Source: Granulosicoccaceae bacterium (GTDB lineage Bacteria > Pseudomonadota > Gammaproteobacteria > Granulosicoccales > Granulosicoccaceae). From it: DNA of 15,837 bases. Shown here piece after piece: positions 1 through 6,159 of the stretch (within the stretch, counting starts at the first letter, position 1; each line of letters starts with the position of its first letter). The position numbers and the translations under genes were made by a program. Location: positions 1 through 15,837 of the forward strand of contig JALZUX010000104.1 in assembly GCA_023301405.1 (NCBI GenBank), written 5' to 3'. The notes beneath the pieces are model-generated. The model did not search any database. It worked only from the letters and a program-made list of their open reading frames with translations, and had not been told where the DNA came from.

Positions 1-263
1 CCGACTTGCCCGGCACGTACTGCAGCACGACCGTCTTCATCAAGTTGATGCAGCGGCTGGTCCAGTAAATGAACCTCTCCGCTGCTGGCAGAGTCCAAAC
101 CGGCCAACAACGCAAGCAAAGTTGACTTACCAGACCCCGAAGGTCCTACAACGGCTATCGCTTCGCCGCTGTTCAGTGACAGGTTCGCTTTTTCCAGTAT
201 GCTGAGTGTACCTTCTGACGTAACAACGTGTTTACTCAACTGGATGGCTTGTATAATGGACAT
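1..263 (-). CDS. ybbA: ABC transporter ATP-binding protein, YbbA-type (N-terminal part, runs off left edge)
   Basis: This is the first 87 codons of an ABC-transporter ATPase read on the minus strand from ATG at 263-261. The rest lies left of the window. The translation begins MSIIQAIQLSKHV and contains a Walker A P-loop, GPSGSGKST, at residues 40-48, followed by the usual LLALLAGLDSASSGEV stretch. That spacing is typical of the small LolD/YbbA/MacB-like ATPases that pair with an FtsX-type permease. Being divergent from tesA is the arrangement of tesA-ybbA-ybbP in Escherichia coli, and this supports the YbbA name over LolD. Walker B, signature motif and permease cannot be seen here. No strong Shine-Dalgarno sequence precedes the ATG, so the start rests on the family N-terminus. 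Confidence 0.85.
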   Translation of the reverse strand, partial: MSIIQAIQLSKHVVTSEGTLSILEKANLSLNSGEAIAVVGPSGSGKSTLLALLAGLDSASSGEVHLLDQPLHQLDEDGRAAVRAGQV

Positions 264-438
264 GAGGACCCGTTTTTGCGCAGAATGTTTATTAAGTCAG
301 GAGCCTTAATTCAGGTAGAAATTCCTGAGGCAGGAATACAAAATACGAACACACCGACGATAGGTATTTCTTCAACGCAAACCAGCTATCGAAGCACCTT
401 ACAACTCCCTCGTCAGCAGATAACGTAATCGGTTAAAC
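264..438. promoter_or_regulatory. Divergent ybbA/tesA intergenic region with a 17-bp dyad
   Basis: This 175-base gap between two divergent starts must hold promoters for both genes. I see a perfect inverted repeat at 321-337 (ATTCCTG, three bases AGG, CAGGAAT), which could be an operator or a small hairpin. No pair of -35/-10 boxes is convincing on either strand, so the promoters are inferred from gene layout only. Confidence 0.35.
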
Positions 439-1137
439 ATGAAGATAAATATGAAAAAATCAAGCCAGCGCAGAACCGGCTTTACACAAACCAGACAATT
501 GAAAACCCGCGTTTTTGGTTCAGTCATCGCGAGCGTTTTTCTGCTTGTATTCAGCGGCGTCTGTCAGGCACAAGACGACAAGATTCTGGTAGTCGGTGAC
601 AGCCTCAGCGCCGCTTACGGCATTGCGATCGAGGATGGCTGGGTGGCACAACTTGAGCATAAAATTGACGGCACCCGACACTCGCACAAGGTAATCAACG
701 CCAGTGTATCCGGTGACACAAGCGCCAACGGTCTAAGCAAACTTCCAGCGCTACTGGAAGAATACAATCCTAACTTTGTCATATTGGAACTCGGCGGCAA
801 CGACGGGCTTCGCGGTTTGTCAGTAAAGAAGCTCAAGCAAAACCTGATCGACATGACAGAACTGGCCCAAGACAATGGTGCCACAGTTATTATTTTAGGA
901 ATGCAAATTCCCAGTAACTACGGTGCCACGTACCGGCGGTTGTTTAGCAAAACATTTATCGATACGGCCGCGCAAACTGATGCAATGCTAGTGCCGTTTT
1001 TACTGGAAGGACTAGGCACCGGGCTGGATTGGTTTCAAAGCGACGGAATACATCCTAACGCCAAAGCACAGGAAATCATGCTTGATAATGTTTGGCAGGT
1101 TCTGGCACCTGCATTAGAATTACAACCAGCCAATTAA
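439..1137 (+). CDS. tesA: TesA-type arylesterase / acyl-CoA thioesterase I (secreted SGNH hydrolase)
   Basis: A 232-residue SGNH/GDSL hydrolase. Residues 1-44 look like a signal peptide: a basic start, a hydrophobic stretch VFGSVIASVFLLVFSG and a likely cleavage after CQA, so the mature enzyme would be periplasmic. The four family blocks are present: GDSLSAAYG with nucleophile Ser55, Gly92 in SVSGDT, GGNDGLRG with Asn121, and DGIHPN with Asp202 and His205 of the triad. TesA hydrolyses acyl thioesters, aryl esters and lysophospholipids. Divergence from ybbA matches the known tesA neighbourhood. The start is ATG 439, but an in-frame ATG at 451 would also give a good signal peptide, and neither has a clear ribosome binding site. 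Length with the leader is slightly above the usual ~200 residues. Confidence 0.93.
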   Translation: MKINMKKSSQRRTGFTQTRQLKTRVFGSVIASVFLLVFSGVCQAQDDKILVVGDSLSAAYGIAIEDGWVAQLEHKIDGTRHSHKVINASVSGDTSANGLSKLPALLEEYNPNFVILELGGNDGLRGLSVKKLKQNLIDMTELAQDNGATVIILGMQIPSNYGATYRRLFSKTFIDTAAQTDAMLVPFLLEGLGTGLDWFQSDGIHPNAKAQEIMLDNVWQVLAPALELQPAN

Positions 1138-1183
1138 GCTGATCACCCTTTAATTTACACGAACTAAAACGGGCCCAATTACC

Positions 1184-1945
1184 TTGCAATTTCTGACCAA
1201 CAGCGGCAATCAGATCGCAATGCACCGCTGCACGCATGACTCTGAATTCAGCGTGCTGTTTTGTGGTGGATTTAAATCGAGTATGGAAGGCAGCAAAGCG
1301 CTGGCGCTGGAACAGATTTGCCATCAACATGGCTTGGATTTTACGCGATTCGACTATTCAGGCCACGGTAGCTCTGGCGGGCAATTTGTAGATGGCAATA
1401 TTGATACCTGGCTTAGCGATACTCAGTGCGTCATAGACAACCTGCCACCAGCAAAAAAACTGTTACTAGTCGGGTCAAGTATGGGAGCCTGGCTTGCCAC
1501 GCTTGCGGCAAGAGACAATACAAATCGTGTGGCTGCATTAATTACAATTGCCGCCGCACCTGACTTTACTGAACGCTTACTGTTACCGGCATTAAACAGA
1601 GAGCAGTTAGCTACAATGCAAGCCAATGAACCCGTGCTGCTGCCATCAGACTACGATGACGAATCACCCTACCCGATCACTGCACAGCTGATCAGTAACA
1701 GTAAAAAGCATTGCTTACTGAACAATGCAATCGACATTACCACACCGGTCAGAATGATGCACGGAACACACGATACTGATGTACCGTACCAACTCTCGGT
1801 CGAGCTTATGGCAACACTTCAGTCACAAGACGTGCAACTGAATTTAATTAAAAACGGAGACCATCGATTGTCTTGCACAACACACCTGAAGATACTGGAG
1901 CAAACTCTGTTGCAACTATTAGAAACACTTCAGAAAAACAACTAA
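1184..1945 (+). CDS. Alpha/beta hydrolase, small serine-esterase type
   Basis: A 253-residue alpha/beta-hydrolase fold protein without signal peptide, so probably cytoplasmic. The order is beta-strand start FLTNSGNQIA, oxyanion-side CGGFKSSMEGSKA, the FDYSGHGSSGG loop, nucleophile elbow VGSSMG with Ser99, acid Asp197 in HGTHDTDVPY, and His227 in NGDHRLS. This pattern resembles the ABHD10/YqiA-like esterases common near housekeeping genes in proteobacteria; the substrate cannot be told. I take TTG 1184 as start because family members begin with a similar FLTxxxGxxIA strand, which an ATG at 1220 would remove. The upstream GGG is only a weak ribosome binding site. It lies 46 bases after tesA on the same strand and may be cotranscribed. 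Its stop overlaps the stop of the converging HAD gene. Confidence 0.85.
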   Translation: MQFLTNSGNQIAMHRCTHDSEFSVLFCGGFKSSMEGSKALALEQICHQHGLDFTRFDYSGHGSSGGQFVDGNIDTWLSDTQCVIDNLPPAKKLLLVGSSMGAWLATLAARDNTNRVAALITIAAAPDFTERLLLPALNREQLATMQANEPVLLPSDYDDESPYPITAQLISNSKKHCLLNNAIDITTPVRMMHGTHDTDVPYQLSVELMATLQSQDVQLNLIKNGDHRLSCTTHLKILEQTLLQLLETLQKNN

Positions 1946-2649
1946 CGGGGAATTGCTGGCGCCAGCGTCACCAATTCTGCCAGGTTGGTAAGATTGATAT
2001 CTGCCGGAGCGATATCATCCGGATAAACCAAGGACCCACGATTTATCCATGCTGTTCTGCAACCCACACTTCGAGCACCTTCAATATCGGTAGAGGCATT
2101 ATCACCGACATGAAGGATTGACTGCGGCGACACCGCTAGCTCTTCACAAGCTTGTAAGTACATATCCGGTGCTGGCTTCGCTGGTAGGGCAAGCGTTGCA
2201 TACAACGCACAATCAAAGTGATGATCAACACCAATTCGTTTCAAATCTGCATTGCCGTTTGTCAGTGACCCAAGGCGGTAGTGAAACGAAAGGTCTTGCA
2301 ATGCGTCTATTACGTCTGGATAGAATTCGACCTTCTGGCGAGCAGCTAGAAAGGTCTCGAAGGCGTCTTCGGCAAGACTGGTATCAGCCCCGTACCGAGC
2401 CAGTAAATCACGAGTAGCACGCAATCGCCATTCACTTACATCATTGATCAATTCCGGCGCCGTAGACAGCAGTTCCTGCCGCACAGCACGCAACTGCTTC
2501 TGATCATATTCTTCGCAGGCTGCCGGGCAGTGTTCAAGAAGCCAATCGTAGTAAGCAATTTCCGCTTGATTAATAACCGGTGCGCACGGCCACAACGTGT
2601 CGTCAAGATCAAACGTAATGACGGTAATACCCATTTCAGCTAGTTTCAT
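1942..2649 (-). CDS. HAD-superfamily phosphatase, YigB-like
   Basis: A 235-residue haloacid-dehalogenase-type hydrolase. Motif I is FDLDDTLW with nucleophile Asp14 and acid/base Asp16, motif II is SLTNGN (Thr130), motif III is Lys158 in PAKPAPDMY, and motif IV is VGDNASTDIEGA with Asp183 and Asp188. The helical cap between motifs I and II (about residues 25-110, including INDVSEWRLRA) makes this a subclass I HAD. From memory it resembles E. coli YigB, a flavin-pathway phosphatase acting on FMN and 5-amino-6-(5-phosphoribitylamino)uracil; the exact substrate is inferred. I chose ATG at 2649 (MKLAEMGITV) because its distance to motif I fits YigB and a GGAAAT lies upstream. A GTG at 2679 would add 10 unconvincing residues. 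The last four bases overlap the converging hydrolase. Confidence 0.87.
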   Translation of the reverse strand: MKLAEMGITVITFDLDDTLWPCAPVINQAEIAYYDWLLEHCPAACEEYDQKQLRAVRQELLSTAPELINDVSEWRLRATRDLLARYGADTSLAEDAFETFLAARQKVEFYPDVIDALQDLSFHYRLGSLTNGNADLKRIGVDHHFDCALYATLALPAKPAPDMYLQACEELAVSPQSILHVGDNASTDIEGARSVGCRTAWINRGSLVYPDDIAPADINLTNLAELVTLAPAIPR

Positions 2650-2848
2650 TGTTGTATTTCCATGAAGGGCTAAGAACACTTGATATACACTAATCTATCA
2701 TTTATCTGACAATAGCGGGTTCGGTATAGCTACCTGTATTTACTGCTACGCGTTTTTGTAGTTATTAGGTTGTTCATTTTGCACCGATTGCTGTTTATGG
2801 GCACAGAAAGATGCAGCAAAGCAAGAACATCGCAGGCCGCCTTTGAAA

Positions 2849-2877
2849 TTGCCTGCCCCTTGAGTTTGACTTTTATC
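2849..2877 (+). promoter_or_regulatory. Possible promoter for the qmcA-nfeD unit
   Basis: TTGCCT at 2849-2854 and TTTATC at 2872-2877 are 17 bases apart and end 34 bases before the GTG start at 2912. Both boxes are imperfect, so this is a weak sigma-70 candidate. The 262-base gap 2650-2911 between divergent genes must hold promoters, and I saw nothing else convincing in it. Confidence 0.25.
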
Positions 2878-2911
2878 AGCACCCTTTCATCTGTAACCGG
2901 AGTTTGTAACG

Positions 2912-3847
2912 GTGACTTTATCTTCCATCTTTGTTCTCGCACTTCTGGCACTGGCAATTTTCAGTGTTGCAACATCGGTAAAAATTATCAGACAAGGTGA
3001 AGAGCACACACTGGAACGTCTTGGTAAGTACATCAGAACCCTTAGCCCGGGCCTGCATGTCATTGTGCCGTTTTTTGATCAGGTGGGCCACAAAATGAAT
3101 ATGATGGAACAGGTTCACGAAGTTCCATCCCAAGATGTCATTACCAAGGACAACGCCGCCGTCCAGGTCGACGGGATCGTCTACTACCAGATACTCGACG
3201 CCGCCAAAGCCGCCTACGAAGTCACTAAGCTAGACAAATCTATTATCAACCTGGTAATGACCAACATTCGAACCGTAATGGGCTCGATGGCCCTTGACGA
3301 ATTACTGTCTCACCGCGATCAAATTAACACCCAACTGCTTTCTGTCGTCGAAGATGCGACCTCTCCGTGGGGTATAAAAATCAACAGAATTGAAATAAAA
3401 GACATAGCACCGCCCAGAGACCTGGTGGACTCAATGGCAAAGCAAATGAAAGCAGAACGTGATAAAAGAGCTGCTGTATTAAACGCAGAGGCATCGAAAG
3501 AAGCAGAAGTTATTATTGCCGAAGGTCAAAAACATGCGGAAGTTTTGCGGGCAGAAGGCAGAAGAGAAGCCGCCTTCAGAGATGCTGAAGCTCGTGAAAG
3601 AGAAGCAGAGGCAGAAGCAAAGGCGACCATGATGGTATCTGAGGCTATTAGCAATGGTGACAAGCAAGCGCTGAATTATTTTATTGCGCAAAAATATGTG
3701 GAATCACTTAAAGAAATGGCATTGTCACCGAATCAGAAAACCATCTATATGCCCCTTGAAGCCAGCAGTCTTATCAGTAGTATTGGTGGTATTGCAGAAC
3801 TGGCCAAGTCAGCAATGTCTGACGACAAGCCAAGCAAATCAAAGTAA
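2912..3847 (+). CDS. qmcA: SPFH/band-7 (stomatin-like) membrane protein, QmcA-like
   Basis: A 311-residue stomatin/prohibitin-family protein. Residues 3-25 form one N-terminal hydrophobic anchor ([15 protein letters not shown]), followed by the band-7 core with the family signature [33 protein letters not shown] and [24 protein letters not shown] ends the domain near residue 170. From about 172 to 245 there is an Ala/Glu/Arg-rich helix typical of the coiled coil that drives ring assembly. Such proteins form membrane microdomain cages and partner with FtsH-type proteases or NfeD proteins. GTG 2912 is preceded by GGAG at 2899-2902, a good ribosome binding site that fixes the start just before the anchor. 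The NfeD-family gene follows after 22 bases, the usual qmcA-ybbJ pairing. Confidence 0.92.
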   Translation: MTLSSIFVLALLALAIFSVATSVKIIRQGEEHTLERLGKYIRTLSPGLHVIVPFFDQVGHKMNMMEQVHEVPSQDVITKDNAAVQVDGIVYYQILDAAKAAYEVTKLDKSIINLVMTNIRTVMGSMALDELLSHRDQINTQLLSVVEDATSPWGIKINRIEIKDIAPPRDLVDSMAKQMKAERDKRAAVLNAEASKEAEVIIAEGQKHAEVLRAEGRREAAFRDAEAREREAEAEAKATMMVSEAISNGDKQALNYFIAQKYVESLKEMALSPNQKTIYMPLEASSLISSIGGIAELAKSAMSDDKPSKSK

Positions 3848-3869
3848 CTGCGCAGTATAGGAAGATAAA

Positions 3870-4334
3870 ATGGAATTCATCACAAATGAATTAACGCCTT
3901 GGCACTGGATGACGGCTGGTGTATTGCTAAGCGCTCTAGAACTCGTTGCACCAACCACCTTTCTGTTGTGGCCGGGTATTGCTGCGCTGGTAACAGGACT
4001 AGTCACCTTATTGATTCCAATTCTTGGCTGGCAATTGCAAGTAGTGTTATTTGCTTTCCTTGCTGTGGCCTCAACAATAGCCGGGCGTGCATTCTTCAAA
4101 CGGAGTAACAATGATGTTCAACAGTCACAACTAAACCGTCGAACCGACTCATATATCGGACGCACTGTCACGATGATCGATGCAATAGTTAACGGCGTAG
4201 GCAGCACACTAATTGATAACAACCGATGGCGGGTGGTCGGTCCTGATACGCCAGCAGGTACTCCTATGCTAATCACCGGTCTCGACGGTGCCTCTTTGAT
4301 CGTCGAGCCAATAGCAGAAAAACCACCCGCCTGA
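3870..4334 (+). CDS. NfeD-family membrane protein (YbbJ-like, short form)
   Basis: A 154-residue protein with three predicted membrane segments (about 13-32, 34-53 and 57-75) and a soluble C-terminal OB-fold-like domain. The C-terminal part shows the family pattern YIGRTVTMIDAIVNGVGSTLIDNNRWRVVG and ends in a strand ASLIVEP. The LELVAPTTFLLWPGIAALVTG region is typical of the short NfeD1b/YbbJ class, which lacks the N-terminal ClpP-like protease domain. These proteins are partners of SPFH proteins and are thought to act in membrane quality control. A strong AGGAAG lies 6 bases before the ATG. It is 22 bases downstream of the QmcA-like gene, so the two are almost surely one operon. It ends 7 bases before the converging HATPase gene, inside a shared terminator. 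Confidence 0.9.
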   Translation: MEFITNELTPWHWMTAGVLLSALELVAPTTFLLWPGIAALVTGLVTLLIPILGWQLQVVLFAFLAVASTIAGRAFFKRSNNDVQQSQLNRRTDSYIGRTVTMIDAIVNGVGSTLIDNNRWRVVGPDTPAGTPMLITGLDGASLIVEPIAEKPPA

Positions 4335-4353
4335 TCTACGTCTACCGGGTGGT
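4322..4353. terminator. Bidirectional terminator hairpin between converging nfeD-like and HATPase genes
   Basis: ACCACCCG at 4322-4329 pairs perfectly with CGGGTGGT at 4346-4353. The hairpin overlaps the stop codons of both converging genes. Reading minus, it is followed by TTTTTC; reading plus, by GATTTTA. The T-run on the minus side is the better one, so it should end the STAS-HATPase transcript and probably also the qmcA-nfeD one. The loop is long (16 bases). Confidence 0.7.
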
Positions 4354-4851
4354 GATTTTAAATTCTAAAAGCACACAGTTGCCGCATCCAAGGTGAATCA
4401 TTGAATGGCAAAGATGCCTAATGATCAGCAATCCTCGCCCATAAGTGCTGAGCAGGTTTTCAGGTTGTAGGTTCTGACCTGTGTTGGGGAGGTCAAAGCC
4501 CGCACCACTGTCTTCCACGCTTATGCTAATCAGATGATTATTTATCTGATCGACTGACACAATGACATAGCCGTCTATTAGTTTTGCAAGCTTGGCTGCA
4601 CGGGACATAAAGTACAAATCAAAACCATCAGGATCTTTCTTAAGTGATGAATCAAGGCCAAGCACACCATGATCAATCGCGTTATTGACCACTTCTGCCA
4701 TGACCAGCTCAAGATCGGGGCGCCGGACTTCATCTACTTCAAACTCTGTAACGATAGAGTCGACCAGGCCGACAATCAGGGTTGAATCATTCAGATCCTT
4801 AGCGGCAAACTTCCAATGCTCAGTGCGAGTTTGTTCGAGTGCGTGTATCAC
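4342..4851 (-). CDS. Stand-alone HATPase (anti-sigma / switch-kinase type ATP-binding protein)
   Basis: A 169-residue single-domain GHKL ATPase. The N box is AEVVNNAIDHG (Glu53, Asn57), the G1 box is EDSGAGFD (113-120) and the G2 box is STYGRGLLII (135-144). It has no histidine-phosphotransfer domain, so it is not a normal sensor kinase but belongs with RsbW/SpoIIAB-like serine kinases that bind a sigma or anti-sigma partner and phosphorylate a STAS protein. The stretch NNAIDHGVLGLDSSLKKDPDGF resembles, from memory, the C-terminal ATPase domain of HsbR-type regulators, which normally also carry receiver and PP2C domains; here only the ATPase is present. Its GTG start overlaps the TGA of the STAS gene (GTGA, 4851-4848), implying translational coupling. 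Kinase activity and target are inferred. Confidence 0.85.
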   Translation of the reverse strand: MIHALEQTRTEHWKFAAKDLNDSTLIVGLVDSIVTEFEVDEVRRPDLELVMAEVVNNAIDHGVLGLDSSLKKDPDGFDLYFMSRAAKLAKLIDGYVIVSVDQINNHLISISVEDSGAGFDLPNTGQNLQPENLLSTYGRGLLIIRHLCHSMIHLGCGNCVLLEFKITTR

Positions 4852-5153
4852 TTTTTTATCGCGAAAAGTTTGTCGAAATTTGCGATAGCCAGAACACGCA
4901 TTACATCAGGAGGCGGATTAACTAACAATATTTTTGCCGCACGACCAACATGCTCTCTGAGCATTAACAACATGCCCAGCGCACTGCTGTCCATGTAATC
5001 AGTCTTGCTGAGGTCAATATTTATTTGCTTACCTTCATCAGAAATTGATGAGTACGAAGCCTTAAATGAGTCGTACACCCGGTAATCAAAACGTCCAGCC
5101 ACACAAACTGTTACTTCTTGACCATTGTCAGACCGCTTCGCTGTTACTCCCAC
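4848..5153 (-). CDS. STAS-domain anti-sigma-factor antagonist, HsbA-like
   Basis: A 101-residue single STAS domain. Key features are VTVCVAGRFDYRVYDSF in the first strands, INIDLSKTDYMDSSALGMLL with the DSS motif (Asp55, Ser56, Ser57) where family members are phosphorylated, and the C-terminal ILLVNPPPDVMRVLAIANFDKLF. The last pattern, PxVxxxLxIANFxxLF, recalls Pseudomonas HsbA, which links a phospho-switch to the anti-sigma factor FlgM and surface behaviour. That role is only a guess here. The start is GTG at 5153-5151 because GGAGGT sits at 5166-5161 with a 7-base spacer; the longer open frame to 5240 has no such signal and reads as non-protein-like leader. It overlaps the HATPase gene, its probable kinase partner, by 4 bases. 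Confidence 0.88.
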   Translation of the reverse strand: MGVTAKRSDNGQEVTVCVAGRFDYRVYDSFKASYSSISDEGKQINIDLSKTDYMDSSALGMLLMLREHVGRAAKILLVNPPPDVMRVLAIANFDKLFAIKK

Positions 5154-5189
5154 AAACACCACCTCCAATACTGGAAAAACAAATTTCCA

Positions 5190-5206
5190 CGATAGAAAAA
5201 CTATCG
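5190..5206 (-). promoter_or_regulatory. Leader hairpin ahead of the STAS gene
   Basis: CGATAG at 5190-5195 and CTATCG at 5201-5206 form a perfect 6-bp stem with a 5-base loop, 23 bases before the ribosome binding site of the STAS gene on the minus strand. It could be a leader RNA hairpin or a protein-binding dyad. No function is shown. Confidence 0.4.
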
Positions 5207-5232
5207 ACGCTAACGCGCGATTCCTTAACGTG

Positions 5233-5273
5233 CTAACCAAACAAACTCATCGATTTAGTTGATGCTTGGTTAG
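5233..5273. repeat. Inverted repeat upstream of the STAS-HATPase operon
   Basis: CTAACCAA at 5233-5240 and TTGGTTAG at 5266-5273 are perfect inverse copies 25 bases apart, with a further inner pair AACT/AGTT around ATCGAT. It may be a bipartite operator or a hairpin in the 5' leader of the STAS gene, which starts 80 bases away. Confidence 0.4.
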
Positions 5274-5470
5274 TTTTGGCATCCAGTTCACGTAGCGATT
5301 TTTATTCAGAAAGTGCTTAGAACGTTGTCTATACGCTGTTTTTTTTGCTGTTTTCGCGTGGATAACGTATTGAATGCCGCGGTGTTGCGGCACAAGCTGC
5401 AGTGCCCACACAATGAGTGGATACCATATCCCACTGATTATATTGAATAATTACCGGCTAGGACATAATT
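5274..5470. other. Non-coding gap with hairpin sequences
   Basis: I see no gene here. It contains a hairpin TGCCGC-ggtgtt-GCGGCA (5375-5392), a doubled GCTGTTTT near a run of Ts (5336-5355) and an imperfect dyad AGTGGATA...TATCCCACT (about 5415-5436). The promoter of the STAS gene should lie in or near this stretch, but no clear sigma-70, sigma-54 or sigma-28 element stands out. Confidence 0.4.
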
Positions 5471-5651
5471 TAGCTAGTGCCCGTCCAGAAAGACCGCGTT
5501 GCGAGGGTCGCTCAGGTGCGTGAGATTTAACTACATGTAGGCCCATCGGTTATTATCGATGGGTTATTCATAAGTAACTACATGTAGTCGGCGATAGATT
5601 GCGCGCCTGAGTGGACCACAGTAACGCTTGTTTCTAAATGGGCATTAGCTA
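5471..5651 (+). mobile_element. MITE-like palindromic element, copy A
   Basis: A 181-bp non-coding element bounded by TAGCTAGTGCCC and GGGCATTAGCTA, imperfect terminal inverted repeats starting and ending in TA. A TA at both edges suggests a TA target duplication as left by IS630/mariner-type transposases. The inside is one long imperfect palindrome: CTCAGGTGCG pairs with CGCGCCTGAG, ACTACATGTAG occurs in both arms, and a central hairpin CCCATCG-N8-CGATGGG sits at the tip. Copy B at 15429-15609 has the same length, ends and core. The right end lies at the 3' end of tadA and supplies its stop codon. There is no open frame, so any transposase must act in trans. Family name unknown to me. Confidence 0.65.
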
Positions 5652-6101
5652 CCGCCGTGACCGGAAAAATTGCTGTATCAACTCACGACACTCAGACGCG
5701 AGAACCTCACCATAAACGTCAATCTTATGTAGATGAGATAACGCCTGGAAATAATTCACTCCGCCGCTGACAGCCCCGCCACGCGGTTCCGGAGCACCAT
5801 AAACAATCGCGTCAAGCCGCGCGTGCATGACCGCTCCGGCACACATGAGGCAAGGCTCGATAGAGCTGTATAGCGTACAGCCATTGAGTCGGTAATTAGA
5901 AACAACCGAGGCAGCCTGACGAATACAGCAAATTTCGGCATGCGCCGTAGGGTCACAACTGCTTATGGGCTGATTTTCGGCTTCGGCGATGATTTCACCA
6001 TCACGTACTATAAGAGCGCCGACTGGCACTTCTTGATTCAGAGCTGCCCGGGCGGCAAGCTCAATACAACGCTTTATATAGAATTCGTGCTGTTGATGCA
6101 T
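5649..6101 (-). CDS. tadA: tRNA-specific adenosine deaminase TadA
   Basis: A 150-residue zinc-dependent deaminase that converts A34 to inosine in the anticodon of tRNA-Arg(ACG). The zinc site and catalytic base are present: TAHAEI with His54 and Glu56, and EPCLMCAGA with Cys84 and Cys87. EVPVGALIVRDGEII and NYRLNGCTLY match the family, as does the C-terminal helix ASECRELIQQFFRSRR. The protein stops directly after FRSRR, where E. coli TadA continues with about 15 charged residues. The TAG stop (5651-5649) lies in the terminal repeat of a MITE-like element, so the tail may have been lost by insertion. ATG 6101 gives the expected N-terminus but lacks a good ribosome binding site. It follows pnp on the same strand, behind a strong hairpin. 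Confidence 0.95.
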   Translation of the reverse strand: MHQQHEFYIKRCIELAARAALNQEVPVGALIVRDGEIIAEAENQPISSCDPTAHAEICCIRQAASVVSNYRLNGCTLYSSIEPCLMCAGAVMHARLDAIVYGAPEPRGGAVSGGVNYFQALSHLHKIDVYGEVLASECRELIQQFFRSRR

Positions 6102-6120
6102 AAAGGCGAGGACAACTGTT

Positions 6121-6151
6121 GAATGAGGCAGTCAGATTGACTGCCTCATTC
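6121..6151 (-). terminator. Perfect 14-bp hairpin downstream of pnp
   Basis: GAATGAGGCAGTCA at 6121-6134 pairs without mismatch with TGACTGCCTCATTC at 6138-6151 around a 3-base loop. It lies 8 bases after the pnp stop on the minus strand and 19 bases before tadA. Read on the minus strand it lacks a proper T-run, so it may be a leaky terminator or a 3'-end stabilising or RNase III-cleaved hairpin rather than a strong intrinsic terminator. Confidence 0.65.
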
Positions 6152-6159
6152 TTTACTTA

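Noticed and set aside
228..428. 66-codon plus-strand open frame starting within the ybbA start region
   Set aside because: It overlaps the ybbA start on the other strand, has no ribosome binding site and no recognisable pattern; it lies in the divergent promoter region.
2650..2679. GTG start for the HAD phosphatase at 2679
   Set aside because: It adds ten residues not seen in YigB-like proteins and lacks a ribosome binding site.
3839..4111. 90-codon open frame antisense to the NfeD-like gene
   Set aside because: A shadow of a well-supported membrane protein gene with a strong ribosome binding site.
5154..5240. N-terminal extension of the STAS protein to 5240
   Set aside because: The added residues do not fit a STAS domain, and GGAGGT with ideal spacing points to GTG 5153.
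5471..5651. CRISPR-like repeats, because ACTACATGTAG recurs
   Set aside because: The repeats are arms of a palindrome within one 181-bp element; there is no regular repeat-spacer pattern and no cas gene.
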